From: Candidatus Gastranaerophilales bacterium
Lineage (GTDB): Bacteria; Cyanobacteriota; Vampirovibrionia; Gastranaerophilales; Gastranaerophilaceae
Reading direction: 5' to 3'
Assembly (NCBI GenBank): GCA_028693235.1
Contig: JAQUVW010000004.1
Location: 1-64,000 of the forward strand
DNA length: 64,000 bases
Part shown: piece after piece, positions 41,957-50,612 of the stretch
Layout of the letters: each line of letters opens with the position of its first letter
How positions within the stretch are numbered: position 1 is the stretch's first letter
The notes under the pieces: model-generated
The model's database searches: none
Told to the model about the DNA's origin: nothing
What the model saw: only the letters and a program-made list of their open reading frames with translations
Program-made: the position numbers and the translations under genes

Positions 41957-42481
41957 ATGACAAACCAGTTAGTCAAAGAAAAAATAAGAGACGTTTTAGA
42001 CTTTCCAGTTAAAGGAATTGTGTTCAAAGATATAACAACAGCAGTTAGAGATCCTCAAGCACTTAGAGATATGATTCATTTTTTGACAGACAAATTTGCT
42101 GATAAAAAAATCGACTACGTTGCAGGTATTGAATCAAGAGGATTTATTTTCGGAGCAGCTGTTGCCGCAAACTTGAATGCCGGATTTATTTTAGTAAGAA
42201 AACCGGGCAAATTGCCTGCAGAAACAATAAGCCAAGAATATTCGCTTGAATACGGTACAGATAAAATTGAGATTCATAAAGACGCAATAGAACCCGGTAA
42301 AAACGTACTTATCATTGATGACTTACTAGCTACAGGAGGAACAGTAGCTGCTACCTGCCAATTGATTAATAAAACAGGTGCAAAAGTAGTAGGGGCTGCA
42401 TTTATTATTGAACTTGAAGCTTTAAAAGGCAGAGAAAAACTACCTAAAGACCTTGAAATAGTTTCAATGGTCACATATTAG
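41957..42481 (+). CDS. apt: Adenine phosphoribosyltransferase
   Basis: 174 residues, standard length. It salvages adenine to AMP with PRPP. The PRPP-binding motif is VLIIDDLLATGGTVAA near residue 115. The N-terminal FPVKGIVFKDIT and the AGIESRGFIFG stretch are typical of Apt. GGAG precedes the ATG. Confidence 0.96.
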   Translation: MTNQLVKEKIRDVLDFPVKGIVFKDITTAVRDPQALRDMIHFLTDKFADKKIDYVAGIESRGFIFGAAVAANLNAGFILVRKPGKLPAETISQEYSLEYGTDKIEIHKDAIEPGKNVLIIDDLLATGGTVAATCQLINKTGAKVVGAAFIIELEALKGREKLPKDLEIVSMVTY

Positions 42482-42562
42482 ACAAAATTATAAATAAAAA
42501 CGTTAGACTTTAAAAAATTAAATATTAAATAATAATTACAAAAATCCAAGGCTATATAGAAC

Positions 42563-43651
42563 ATGGGTGATGAAGACAAGCAGTTTGAGGCAAGTCAGCA
42601 AAAACTGCAAAAAGCAAGAAAAGAAGGGCAAGTAGTAAAATCAAAAGATTTTTCTATGGCAATTGCCCTTGTCGTAATGTTCATGGCTATTTTTAAACTT
42701 GCACCGTTTATCTGGGACCAAATAACGAAACTTTTTGTTCTTTGTTACGAGCAAATCCCGAATAAGCATCTTGAGCAAATAGGTTATACTTATTTTTTGT
42801 TTATATCGCTGGTCCCTACGCTTTTGATAATCGGACCGATATTATTTTTAGCAGCATTTATAGCGATTATGGGCGATATGATTCAAATCGGACCTTTGAT
42901 TACGATGAGCCCGTTATCCCCTAAGCTTGATAAGCTAAATCCCACAAAATATTTCAAAAATCTAGCCTCCGTAAAGACCTTGTTTGAATTAGTAAAAAAC
43001 ATTGTTAAAGTGGCACTATTAGGGTATATAGGCTGGGTTGTCTATAGTGCTCATTTAGAAACAATTTTGGGTTTGGCTGCAATCGATAACCATTTTGCGA
43101 TAATGATAGAATTCGGCAAGTTGCTGTTGGATTTTATAACAAAAGCCGGAATTGCGTTTTTAATAATAGCTGCAGCCGACTATGGAATGACAAGATGGAA
43201 ATTTCTCCAAGACCAAAAAATGTCCTTTAAAGAAGTAAAAGATGAGTATAAGAACTCAGAAGGCGACCCACATGTTAAAGCCGCCCTACGTCAAAAAAGA
43301 CAACAAATGCTTCAAAAAGGTATGATGGACTCTGTTCCAACAGCAGATTTTGTCGTTACAAACCCGACCCATATTGCCTGTGCTTTAAAATACGACCAAG
43401 AAAAAATGGAATCACCAAAACTTATAGCAAAAGGTACGGAGCTTTTTGCAAAAAAAATTATCGAAATAGCCCGTGAAAACGCTATTCCGGTGGTAGAAAA
43501 TCCACCAGTTGCAAGAGCACTGTTCCGTATGGTAGAATTAAATTCATACATACCACCTGACTTATATAAGGCAGTAGCAGAAATCCTGCTTTTTGTATAC
43601 AATTTGCGTAATCCGCAAAAAAGGTTTAATATAGATAATAAACAGAAATAG
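42563..43651 (+). CDS. flhB: Flagellar export switch protein FlhB
   Basis: 362 residues. N-terminal basic start (QQKLQKARKEGQVVKSKDF), then four membrane segments between about 28 and 210, then the cytoplasmic switch domain with the self-cleaving motif Asn267-Pro-Thr-His270 (VVTNPTHIACALKYD). The later PVVENPPVARALFRM is also typical. The sequence fits flagellar FlhB rather than SctU, although the virulence-type export apparatus shares the fold. It is the only export-gate gene here; fliR, flhA and fliQ are not beside it. A sigma factor gene follows 25 bases later. Confidence 0.9.
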   Translation: MGDEDKQFEASQQKLQKARKEGQVVKSKDFSMAIALVVMFMAIFKLAPFIWDQITKLFVLCYEQIPNKHLEQIGYTYFLFISLVPTLLIIGPILFLAAFIAIMGDMIQIGPLITMSPLSPKLDKLNPTKYFKNLASVKTLFELVKNIVKVALLGYIGWVVYSAHLETILGLAAIDNHFAIMIEFGKLLLDFITKAGIAFLIIAAADYGMTRWKFLQDQKMSFKEVKDEYKNSEGDPHVKAALRQKRQQMLQKGMMDSVPTADFVVTNPTHIACALKYDQEKMESPKLIAKGTELFAKKIIEIARENAIPVVENPPVARALFRMVELNSYIPPDLYKAVAEILLFVYNLRNPQKRFNIDNKQK

Positions 43652-43676
43652 AAACAGATATAGATAAGATTGCTTT

Positions 43677-44339
43677 GTGGTTACAGAAGTGCACTCAAAA
43701 CTAAAAGATTACATAGAAATCATTGAAAAGGTTGCAAAAGTTGAGCAACGTCGTATCCCCTCTCACATGGTGGAATACGAGGAGTTGGTCAGCATAGGTA
43801 TCATTGCGATTCAAGCGATGATAAAAGGCAAATCCGAAGAACAGCTTGCAAGATATAACAATGCTTATATTGCAACAGCTGTCAGATGGGCTATTAGAAA
43901 CGAATTGAGAAATCGTTATAAATGGTATTCATTGAAACATAAAAAAGAAACTGAAGAAGAAGGTAGCTCCAGTGGCGGTGAAAACGGAATTTCTCCCGGA
44001 AAAGTCAGAGAAGCCATTTATGAAACAATTCTTTCAATCGACAGCATAGCGGCAAATTCTTCTGATAACGACTCACCTTTCGATTTTATCAAAGACCCTT
44101 CTGCGTTACCAGACGAAAAAGCTGAAATTTCAGAACTTGGAAGAGTTATAAGAGAAGCAATTGCTACGTTGCCACAAAAAGACAGAACAATTGTTGAATA
44201 TAGATTTTATAGAAACATGCAAGTTAAAGAAATTGCAGAACAAGTCGGCTTGTCATCTTCAAGAATAACAAGAATAGTCCAAGCGTCGCTTAATTACGTC
44301 AGAGAATACTTGAAAAAGCGTGAACATTACGACTATTAA
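43677..44339 (+). CDS. Sigma-28-like RNA polymerase sigma factor (FliA/WhiG type)
   Basis: 220 residues from GTG 43677 (GTG 43689 is possible). Region 2 is seen in HMVEYEELVSIGIIAIQAM and YIATAVRWAIRNELRNRYKWYS, region 4 in LPQKDRTIVEYRFYRNMQVKEIAEQVGLSSSRITRIVQASL. A short region 3-like linker is Ser/Gly-rich. The position after flhB suggests control of flagellar or other late genes. No FliA-type promoter was found in the window. Confidence 0.82.
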   Translation: MVTEVHSKLKDYIEIIEKVAKVEQRRIPSHMVEYEELVSIGIIAIQAMIKGKSEEQLARYNNAYIATAVRWAIRNELRNRYKWYSLKHKKETEEEGSSSGGENGISPGKVREAIYETILSIDSIAANSSDNDSPFDFIKDPSALPDEKAEISELGRVIREAIATLPQKDRTIVEYRFYRNMQVKEIAEQVGLSSSRITRIVQASLNYVREYLKKREHYDY

Positions 44340-44375
44340 GAATTAGTGTAGTGATTAAAAATTAAAAACAGCTTG

Positions 44376-44864
44376 TTATTTGCCATTGAGGTGATTTTGG
44401 ACTGCATAGGCTAAGAATTTGCCCCCGACAAACATTCCTATACCGGCAGCAACACCTGCAGCAACGGGACCTAACAATGCAGCTCCGAGGACACCGCCTA
44501 AAGCACCTACGATAGCACCTGCAGCCACTTGAGATTCTTTTGAGGGCTTGTAGTCTTTTATACTTGATGTATTTTCAGGACTTTTAGCCTTGACAAATGA
44601 ATCCGCAACGCCAGCTGTGGCAGCCGCTTTTTCAGTGTTTTGAACATTTGCGACTTTAGTAACATTGCTTGCTTCGGGTTTTTGTAAACTGTTTACTCTG
44701 CTTTTTATTTCGAATATATCACGAGTCAATCTTGTATCCATGACGACTCTGTCTTGGGAGCGTCTTTCTCTGCCTGAGCGTCTTTCAACATCAACAGGCA
44801 CACTTGATTGTCTTCTGTCGGCAATAGCTTTGTATTGCGGATATAATCGTTGAACTTCTAACAT
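44376..44864 (-). CDS. Hypothetical protein with glycine-zipper C-terminus
   Basis: 162 residues. A basic N-terminal half (RRSGRERRSQDR) and an Ala/Ser-rich linker precede a C-terminal Gly/Ala stretch (AAGAIVGALGGVLGAALLGPVAAGVAAGIGMFVGG), which reads as a membrane-inserting glycine zipper. No signal peptide and no family recognised. It is convergent with the sigma factor gene. Confidence 0.6.
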   Translation of the reverse strand: MLEVQRLYPQYKAIADRRQSSVPVDVERRSGRERRSQDRVVMDTRLTRDIFEIKSRVNSLQKPEASNVTKVANVQNTEKAAATAGVADSFVKAKSPENTSSIKDYKPSKESQVAAGAIVGALGGVLGAALLGPVAAGVAAGIGMFVGGKFLAYAVQNHLNGK

Positions 44865-44944
44865 TTTTTCCCTTTAATAACACTTATTCTTGATTGAATT
44901 AAACCATGTAAAGAATTTTTTTGCTAGTTATAAGGGATATTGTA

Positions 44945-46219
44945 TTACATTTGTGAAGCAATTAGAGCTTGTGAAACGTCGTCAATAATATCGTCAATAT
45001 CTTCTAACCCTACAGAAATTCTTATGAAGCTTTCATCGATACCGCAAGCTTTCATTTGCTCCGAAGATAATTGTCTGTGTGTAGTTAAAGCAGGATAAGT
45101 AACGATAGTTCTTGCATCTCCAATGTTTGTAGCGTGGATTAAAAGTTTCAAATTTTCGATAAATTTTTGTCCTTGCTCTCTGGTTCCTTTAATTCCGAAA
45201 CTCAAAAGAGAAGACGCACCTTTTTTAAGATATTTTTGAGCAAGATTGTAATATTTGTCAGTTTTTAACCCGGGATAATTGACCCATTCAACAGCGGGGT
45301 TACTGCTTAGGAAAGTTGCCAATTTCAACGCAGAATCAGCATGACGTTGCATTCTTAGGTGCAAAGTATCGAGTCCGATTAGGGTAAGATAAGCGTTAAA
45401 AGGACTCATGCAGGTTCCCAAATCTCTTAACAAATGAGTGCGAGCTTTTACAATAAAAGCTGCTTTACCAAAAGTTTTTGTATAGCTTAAACCGTGGTAA
45501 CTTGGGTCTTCATTGACCAAATCGGGAAATTTTCCTGATTTAGCCCAGTCAAAATTACCGGCATCGACAACAGCACCCCCCATTGCGTTCCCGTGACCTG
45601 AAATATATTTTGTTGTGGAGTGAACAACTATGTCAGCACCAAATTCAAACGGGCGTAGGAAGTAAGGACTTGGAACGGTATTATCAACTATTAATGGAAT
45701 TGAATATTTATGAGCAACGTTTGCAAGAGCTTCAATATCAGCGACGTTGATATCGGGATTGCCGAGAGCCTCTGAAAAAATACAAACGGTTTTATCAGTT
45801 ATAACTTTTTCATAATCAGCGATGTCATTTGAGTCGACAAAAACGGTTTTTATTCCAAATTTTTTCAAAGTAACGCAAAGAAGGTTGATAGTGCCGCCAT
45901 ACAAGGTTGAAGAAGCAACAACTTCATCACCGGCTTTTGCAAGGTTTAAAACGGCAGTCAAAGAAGCTGCTTGCCCGGATGAAACAGCTAAAGCCCCGAC
46001 TCCGCCTTCAAGCATAGCCAAACGTTCTTCTAAAACTTGAGTTGTAGGATTTGAAATTCTCGTGTAAATATCGCCACCGCACTTCAGGTCGAATAAATCT
46101 GCAGCATAATCAACCGTATCAAAATCAAACGCAGTAGTTTGGTAAATGGGCACGCTGATGCAATGTCTGTTTTTACCTGCTTTGTGAGCACCTTGAACAG
46201 CAATAGTATCAAATTTCAT
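44945..46219 (-). CDS. metY: O-acetylhomoserine sulfhydrylase / aminocarboxypropyltransferase
   Basis: 424 residues, the length of the MetY subgroup of Cys/Met-metabolism PLP enzymes. It makes homocysteine from O-acetylhomoserine and sulfide. YTRISNPTTQVLEERLAMLEGG opens the fold. The PLP lysine is in VVHSTTKYISGHGNAMGG near residue 207. The C-terminal FIRISVGLEDIDDIIDDV closes it. MetY is favoured over cystathionine synthases by the length and by the inserted region (FDWAKSGKFPDL). No other methionine gene is adjacent. Confidence 0.93.
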   Translation of the reverse strand: MKFDTIAVQGAHKAGKNRHCISVPIYQTTAFDFDTVDYAADLFDLKCGGDIYTRISNPTTQVLEERLAMLEGGVGALAVSSGQAASLTAVLNLAKAGDEVVASSTLYGGTINLLCVTLKKFGIKTVFVDSNDIADYEKVITDKTVCIFSEALGNPDINVADIEALANVAHKYSIPLIVDNTVPSPYFLRPFEFGADIVVHSTTKYISGHGNAMGGAVVDAGNFDWAKSGKFPDLVNEDPSYHGLSYTKTFGKAAFIVKARTHLLRDLGTCMSPFNAYLTLIGLDTLHLRMQRHADSALKLATFLSSNPAVEWVNYPGLKTDKYYNLAQKYLKKGASSLLSFGIKGTREQGQKFIENLKLLIHATNIGDARTIVTYPALTTHRQLSSEQMKACGIDESFIRISVGLEDIDDIIDDVSQALIASQM

Positions 46220-46235
46220 AACTAAATCCTTATTT

Positions 46236-46670
46236 TTATTGTCCTATATTATATTTTATGATGTTTGAAACCCAAGGTATATAGCTAAATTTTCCGTTCC
46301 AAGCACCGGCTGATAAATATATAGTAACAGCCAAAACCAACATTTGTATAATTGTCAAATGAAGCCAAGGCAAGTTAATAATAGCAGCGTTGAAGAAGAA
46401 TACAATTGCTCCGACTAAGACATTTATACCGGGTATATAGCCCAAAATATTAATTATAAATATTAAGAGTTGAGAAACGATGAAGAATCCAAAAGCTAAA
46501 AATATAGCTTGATAGATGTGGAATTTCAAAAAAGGTTTAAGATTTTGTTTCAACAAAGCACCCAAAATAATCCAAATAAACCCGACAAACCCAAAAGTAA
46601 AATAGGATAATATTGCGATAATTTTTTCTGACGGAGAAATATAAGAATTTCTTGAGTAATTGTTAGCCAC
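46236..46670 (-). CDS. Small integral membrane protein
   Basis: 144 residues with about four hydrophobic segments: ILSYFTFGFVGFIWIILGALL, AIFLAFGFFIVSQLLIFIINILG, LVGAIVFFFNAAI and LTIIQMLVLAVTIYLSAGAW. FLKFHIYQA between the first two resembles the core of DUF4870/TIM44-like small membrane proteins, but I could not place it. Three bases separate it from the upstream TPR gene, so they share an operon. Confidence 0.65.
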   Translation of the reverse strand: MANNYSRNSYISPSEKIIAILSYFTFGFVGFIWIILGALLKQNLKPFLKFHIYQAIFLAFGFFIVSQLLIFIINILGYIPGINVLVGAIVFFFNAAIINLPWLHLTIIQMLVLAVTIYLSAGAWNGKFSYIPWVSNIIKYNIGQ

Positions 46671-46673
46671 TTT

Positions 46674-47732
46674 TTATACCTTTTCAAGTTTACTGTTTAT
46701 ATATTCTTCTGCGGTTTCAAGATAGACGAGCTTAATTTCATCATTGTCAGTGTCGATATCGACAGCACGTTTGTAAGAGCTCATAGCAGATACTAAATCA
46801 TTAACCATGACGTAAGTATTACCAAGCAAAGTTAATACATTAGAGGCATTGACATCAATACCGAGAGCTTCTTTGTATAGCTTAATTGCTTCGTTAAAGT
46901 CAGATTCTGCGACATATAAATTAGCTAATAAGGTGTAAGCATTGGTAACATTGGGTGAAACAGCAATAGCTTTTCTGTAATATTCCATAGCTTTTTGAAT
47001 TTCTTTTCTATCGCAAAGAGAAATCGCATAGCAAACATAAGCTTGATAGTAATCATTTTGGAGCCTGAAAGCTTCAGCGAAATAGGAATCTGCATCGTTA
47101 AATTTTTCAGCAGAAGAACAAGCATTTGCACAACAAAGAGCAATTTTTGCATCAGTTGGAGCAAGTATCAAAGCTTTTTTAAACAAATCAGCAGCTTCTT
47201 CAAATTTAAACAATTTCATATAAACGCAAGCCAAGTTCATATAAGAATCTGGGTTTTCAGGTTCAAGCTTCAAAGCTTTTTCATAGTAGACTTTAGCTTC
47301 GACAAAATCGGATTGGTCTTGGAATAACAAACCGATAGCACTGTATATGCAGGCATTATCAGGTTGCAAATTCATAGATTTAACATAATTTTGCATTGCA
47401 CTTTTAAAATTTCCCATCTCAGCGTAAGCGTTACCGAGGTTAAAATATATAGAGAAATTATTAGTTTCAAGCTCGGAGGCTCTGGTGTAATTATTTATAG
47501 CCTTTGAGAAATCGAGCTTATAAAAATAAATACTCCCTGAATTTATAAGAGCCTGAACATTCAAAGGGTCAATATTCAGTAGGCTTTCGTATATATTAAG
47601 AGCCAAATCGTATTCATTATTTACAAGATATAACTTGCCGAGAATAAGATAATTTTCCGGCTCTTGCGGATTCTTCACAATCTTTTTGATTGTTTCTTCA
47701 ATTAAACTTTTTGCTTCATCATTATTATTCAT
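46674..47732 (-). CDS. Tetratricopeptide repeat protein
   Basis: 352 residues built almost wholly of about nine TPR units (for example YLILGKLYLVNNEYDLALNIYESLL, IYFNLGNAYAEMGNFKSAMQNYVKS, AYTLLANLYVAESDFNEAIKLYKEAL). No signal peptide or enzymatic domain. Such proteins scaffold complexes; the membrane protein gene downstream may be the partner. Partner identity is unknown. Confidence 0.85.
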   Translation of the reverse strand: MNNNDEAKSLIEETIKKIVKNPQEPENYLILGKLYLVNNEYDLALNIYESLLNIDPLNVQALINSGSIYFYKLDFSKAINNYTRASELETNNFSIYFNLGNAYAEMGNFKSAMQNYVKSMNLQPDNACIYSAIGLLFQDQSDFVEAKVYYEKALKLEPENPDSYMNLACVYMKLFKFEEAADLFKKALILAPTDAKIALCCANACSSAEKFNDADSYFAEAFRLQNDYYQAYVCYAISLCDRKEIQKAMEYYRKAIAVSPNVTNAYTLLANLYVAESDFNEAIKLYKEALGIDVNASNVLTLLGNTYVMVNDLVSAMSSYKRAVDIDTDNDEIKLVYLETAEEYINSKLEKV

Positions 47733-47896
47733 AAAAATATTTTACTACAATATACAGAAATTAAACAAGCCAAATGAATGATATTTATAAAAAAATAAAA
47801 AAGAAGAGCACAAAAATCCCCCAATCAGGATTGCACGGGGTCAAAAAATATGTTAAACTCAATACATTATTAGTATTTTACGGAGGCAAAATAGAA

Positions 47897-48208
47897 ATGT
47901 CAAAAGAAGACAACTCAGTTTCATTCGGATTGGGCTTATTGGCAGGAGTGATAGGCGGTATAGTGGCAGGCGTATTATTGGCTCCGAAACCGGGAGCTGA
48001 AACCAGAAAAGAAGTTGAAGACGTTGTCGTTGACATCGCTCAAAAACACGCTCCTGAAATCCAAGAAGCAAAGCGTCAAGCTTTAACCTCTATCGATATG
48101 ATGAAATACACTCTCGAAAAAAAATACAATAAAATAAATGACGTGATTAGAGCTCGACAACTTGCAAAAGCTAAAGAGAAGGAATCAACAGACTACGAAC
48201 TTAACTAG
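47897..48208 (+). CDS. YtxH domain protein
   Basis: 103 residues from the ATG at 47897, after GGAGG; a frame to 47774 is open but without a site. An N-terminal membrane segment (FGLGLLAGVIGGIVAGVLLAPKPGAETRKEVEDVV) has the YtxH pattern of a glycine-rich anchor followed by LLAPKPGAETR. A helical cytoplasmic or periplasmic tail follows. First of three adjacent small envelope genes (YtxH, DUF948, YtxH). Confidence 0.8.
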   Translation: MSKEDNSVSFGLGLLAGVIGGIVAGVLLAPKPGAETRKEVEDVVVDIAQKHAPEIQEAKRQALTSIDMMKYTLEKKYNKINDVIRARQLAKAKEKESTDYELN

Positions 48209-48216
48209 GAGATGGA

Positions 48217-48576
48217 ATGTCTACAACACTTGAAGTCAGTATAATCTTTTTAATATTCACAACTATCGTATTGGGAATAATCATAGGCGTATTCTTAATT
48301 AAATTATTAATGGATTTGTCTAAGTTAACAACAAATCTCGATGAAACTACAACTATTGTAAAGCAAGAGATTGAACCTACTTTGCAAGAAATAAAAGATA
48401 CACTAAATAACATAAACTCTATAGCCAAAAGTGCAGATAAACAAGTCGACGTGATTAAGAAAGTATTTACAGGAGTACTTGGAGCAAGTGGCGTTGCTTT
48501 TTGCGGATTAAAAAACATTTCAGGCGGTTTTTTTAAAGGACTTTCTACTGCATTAAAGCTGTTTAAAAAAAAGTAG
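48217..48576 (+). CDS. DUF948-like membrane protein
   Basis: 119 residues. One N-terminal membrane helix (SIIFLIFTTIVLGIIIGVFLIKLL), then a coiled coil (LSKLTTNLDETTTIVKQEIEPTLQEIKDTLNNINSIAKSAD), then a Gly/Phe-rich end (ISGGFFKGLSTALKLFKKK). This is the DUF948 layout, which often neighbours YtxH genes. Eight bases after the first YtxH gene. Function unknown. Confidence 0.75.
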   Translation: MSTTLEVSIIFLIFTTIVLGIIIGVFLIKLLMDLSKLTTNLDETTTIVKQEIEPTLQEIKDTLNNINSIAKSADKQVDVIKKVFTGVLGASGVAFCGLKNISGGFFKGLSTALKLFKKK

Positions 48577-48594
48577 ATTAAAGGAGACAAAAAT

Positions 48595-48861
48595 ATGTCA
48601 GCAGGAAAATTTTTAGCAGGTTTTATAGTCGGTGGCGTTGTAGGTAGCGTTATAGGAATTCTTTTGGCACCTCAATCAGGTGAGGAAACAAGAGAAATAC
48701 TCGCCGAAACCTCAAAAGAGCTTTGTGAAAAAGCAAATTCAACAGTGAACGAAATCCAAGAAAAAGCAGATGACATTGTTTGTGACCTACAAGAAAAAGG
48801 TGATGAACTAATGGAAAAACTTCAAGATTTAATTAATAAACAAAAAGTCACTGAAGAATAA
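48595..48861 (+). CDS. YtxH domain protein (second copy)
   Basis: 88 residues after AAAGGAG. Same pattern as the first copy: FLAGFIVGGVVGSVIGILLAPQSGEETREI, then a coiled coil (VNEIQEKADDIVCDLQEKGDELMEKLQDLI). Last gene of the YtxH-DUF948-YtxH set. The 12-base-arm hairpin at 48889-48950 follows and may end the transcript. Confidence 0.8.
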   Translation: MSAGKFLAGFIVGGVVGSVIGILLAPQSGEETREILAETSKELCEKANSTVNEIQEKADDIVCDLQEKGDELMEKLQDLINKQKVTEE

Positions 48862-48888
48862 CAAATAAAAATTTAATATCTGTACACA

Positions 48889-48950
48889 AAATCCCTCTAA
48901 AAGTATTGATTAATTCTTTTTTATTATAAAATACCTTAGAGGGATTTTTT
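48889..48950 (+). promoter_or_regulatory. Hairpin over the ribosome-binding site of the SpoIID-like gene
   Basis: Perfect 12-base arms (AAATCCCTCTAA at 48889-48900, its complement at 48936-48947), then TTT. The ATG follows directly at 48951. The right arm contains AGAGGG, the only Shine-Dalgarno-like sequence for that gene, so the structure would terminate the upstream transcript and also hide the start. The loop is 35 bases and AT-rich. Confidence 0.55.
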
Positions 48951-50612
48951 ATGTTAAAACGAGTATCAATATTAATAACACTGTTGCTGACAATGATAAT
49001 AGCTCCTATCGCATCAGCAATCGACGATAACGTTATAAGAGTAGGCATAAGCACCAACAACTTTGGAAGCTTAATTTATAGTACAGCAGAATTTGGAGCT
49101 ACAGGACAATTTGAAGCCATTGATATATCTACAGGTTATGCTGTTACAGGGATAGCACCTCAATCCACAATAAAAGTAACCTTCCAAAACGGAACTTTTA
49201 CGGTTTATAAAGATGGAAAAATCGCCAAAAAAGACTTGATTGGTCCTGTGATTATAAAACCAGCACAATCAGGCTTCGTAACGGTTAAAGGACTAACAAG
49301 AGGGGGGAAACCCGCTTTATATAGAGGAGTTCTCGAACTTAGAGCCAGTGAACGAAAACCGACAGCCTTTTCTATAGTAAATGTTTTATCTCTGGAAAAT
49401 TATCTAAAAGGTGTCGTTCCTAATGAAATGCCTGTCCGATTTGGACTTGAAGCTCTCAAGGCTCAAGCTGTTGCGGCAAGAAATTATGCTATAAAACCAC
49501 GAGCAAAATTTTATAAAGAATTTGATGTTTGTGACTCTGTTGCCTGCCAAGTATATTTCGGGGCAAACACAGAAAAAGAACTCGCAAATAAAGCTATCAA
49601 AGAAACTCAGGGAATTGTGGCTTTAAATAAAAATGATGAAATAATTTTAGCTTTATACTCATCTACAGCAGGAGGATACTCTGAAAGCTATGAAAACGCT
49701 TTTTCTGACCCTGTTACAAAAGCATTTCCTCCTAAACCCTTGTCACATCTAAAAGGGCAACCTGATAATAAGAAAACTCCTTGTCTTAATACTGAAGAAG
49801 CAGCCAGAGCCTTCTATACCGGTTATCCTGATACTTTTGATAATGCTTCGCCTTATTTTAGATGGAAAAGAGAATGGACTGAGCCGGAACTTGAAAATGT
49901 GCTAAAACAAACATTGATTGAGCAATCCAAAACCGGATTTGTAAAACCTCAATTAACAAAAGAAAATGCCTCAAATTTTGGTGAAATCAAAAATATAAAA
50001 GCTTTGACCAGAGGCGTGTCAGGCAAAATTGCCTTTTTAGAAATTGAAACAACCAAAAATGATTTTGTCGTAGCTAAAGAATTAACCATCAGAAGAACAT
50101 TTAAAAAAGATGGCAAAGCACTTCCCTCCGGTAATTTTGTCATAGATAAAATCACTGATGACGCAGGCGTAACAAAATATATATTCCAAGGAGGAGGATT
50201 TGGACACGGAGTTGGCTTAAGCCAGTTCGGAGCGGGCGGTATGGCTCAAAAAGGATATGCATACGACGAAATTCTTCAACATTATTATACAGGCATAAAG
50301 TTAGCAACCCCAATTGAAACAATCTCCAGCGACAAAGGACAAAATACTGCTGAGCAAATTTTTTATGCCACAAATAAAAAAGCTTGGCTGAATATTAATA
50401 ATATTGGCAATATCAAAGAAATAACAGTAATTATAAATGGAAAAGAAATCCCCGTAAGTCTTGACTCATCATACTCAAAAAGAACGAGTATTGATATCAG
50501 TGACTATGTAAAAATTGGGCAAAATACAGCAGTATATTATATTCAAAATATAGAAAACAAGAAAAAAATAATGAAAATAAATATCGTATTAAAAGAGGCA
50601 AGAAATGACTGA
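48951..50612 (+). CDS. SpoIID/LytB domain protein with signal peptide
   Basis: 553 residues. Signal peptide MLKRVSILITLLLTMIIAPIASA. The SpoIID domain spans about 110-450: LSLENYLKGVVPNEMPVRFGLEALKAQAVAARNYA, DVCDSVACQVYFG, LYSSTAGGYSESYENAF and GGGFGHGVGLSQFGAGGMA. SpoIID domains are lytic transglycosylase-like and act on amidase-processed peptidoglycan. In a non-sporulating diderm the role is probably wall remodelling or division. The stop overlaps murJ by 8 bases, so both act on the wall from one transcript. Confidence 0.88.
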   Translation: MLKRVSILITLLLTMIIAPIASAIDDNVIRVGISTNNFGSLIYSTAEFGATGQFEAIDISTGYAVTGIAPQSTIKVTFQNGTFTVYKDGKIAKKDLIGPVIIKPAQSGFVTVKGLTRGGKPALYRGVLELRASERKPTAFSIVNVLSLENYLKGVVPNEMPVRFGLEALKAQAVAARNYAIKPRAKFYKEFDVCDSVACQVYFGANTEKELANKAIKETQGIVALNKNDEIILALYSSTAGGYSESYENAFSDPVTKAFPPKPLSHLKGQPDNKKTPCLNTEEAARAFYTGYPDTFDNASPYFRWKREWTEPELENVLKQTLIEQSKTGFVKPQLTKENASNFGEIKNIKALTRGVSGKIAFLEIETTKNDFVVAKELTIRRTFKKDGKALPSGNFVIDKITDDAGVTKYIFQGGGFGHGVGLSQFGAGGMAQKGYAYDEILQHYYTGIKLATPIETISSDKGQNTAEQIFYATNKKAWLNINNIGNIKEITVIINGKEIPVSLDSSYSKRTSIDISDYVKIGQNTAVYYIQNIENKKKIMKINIVLKEARND

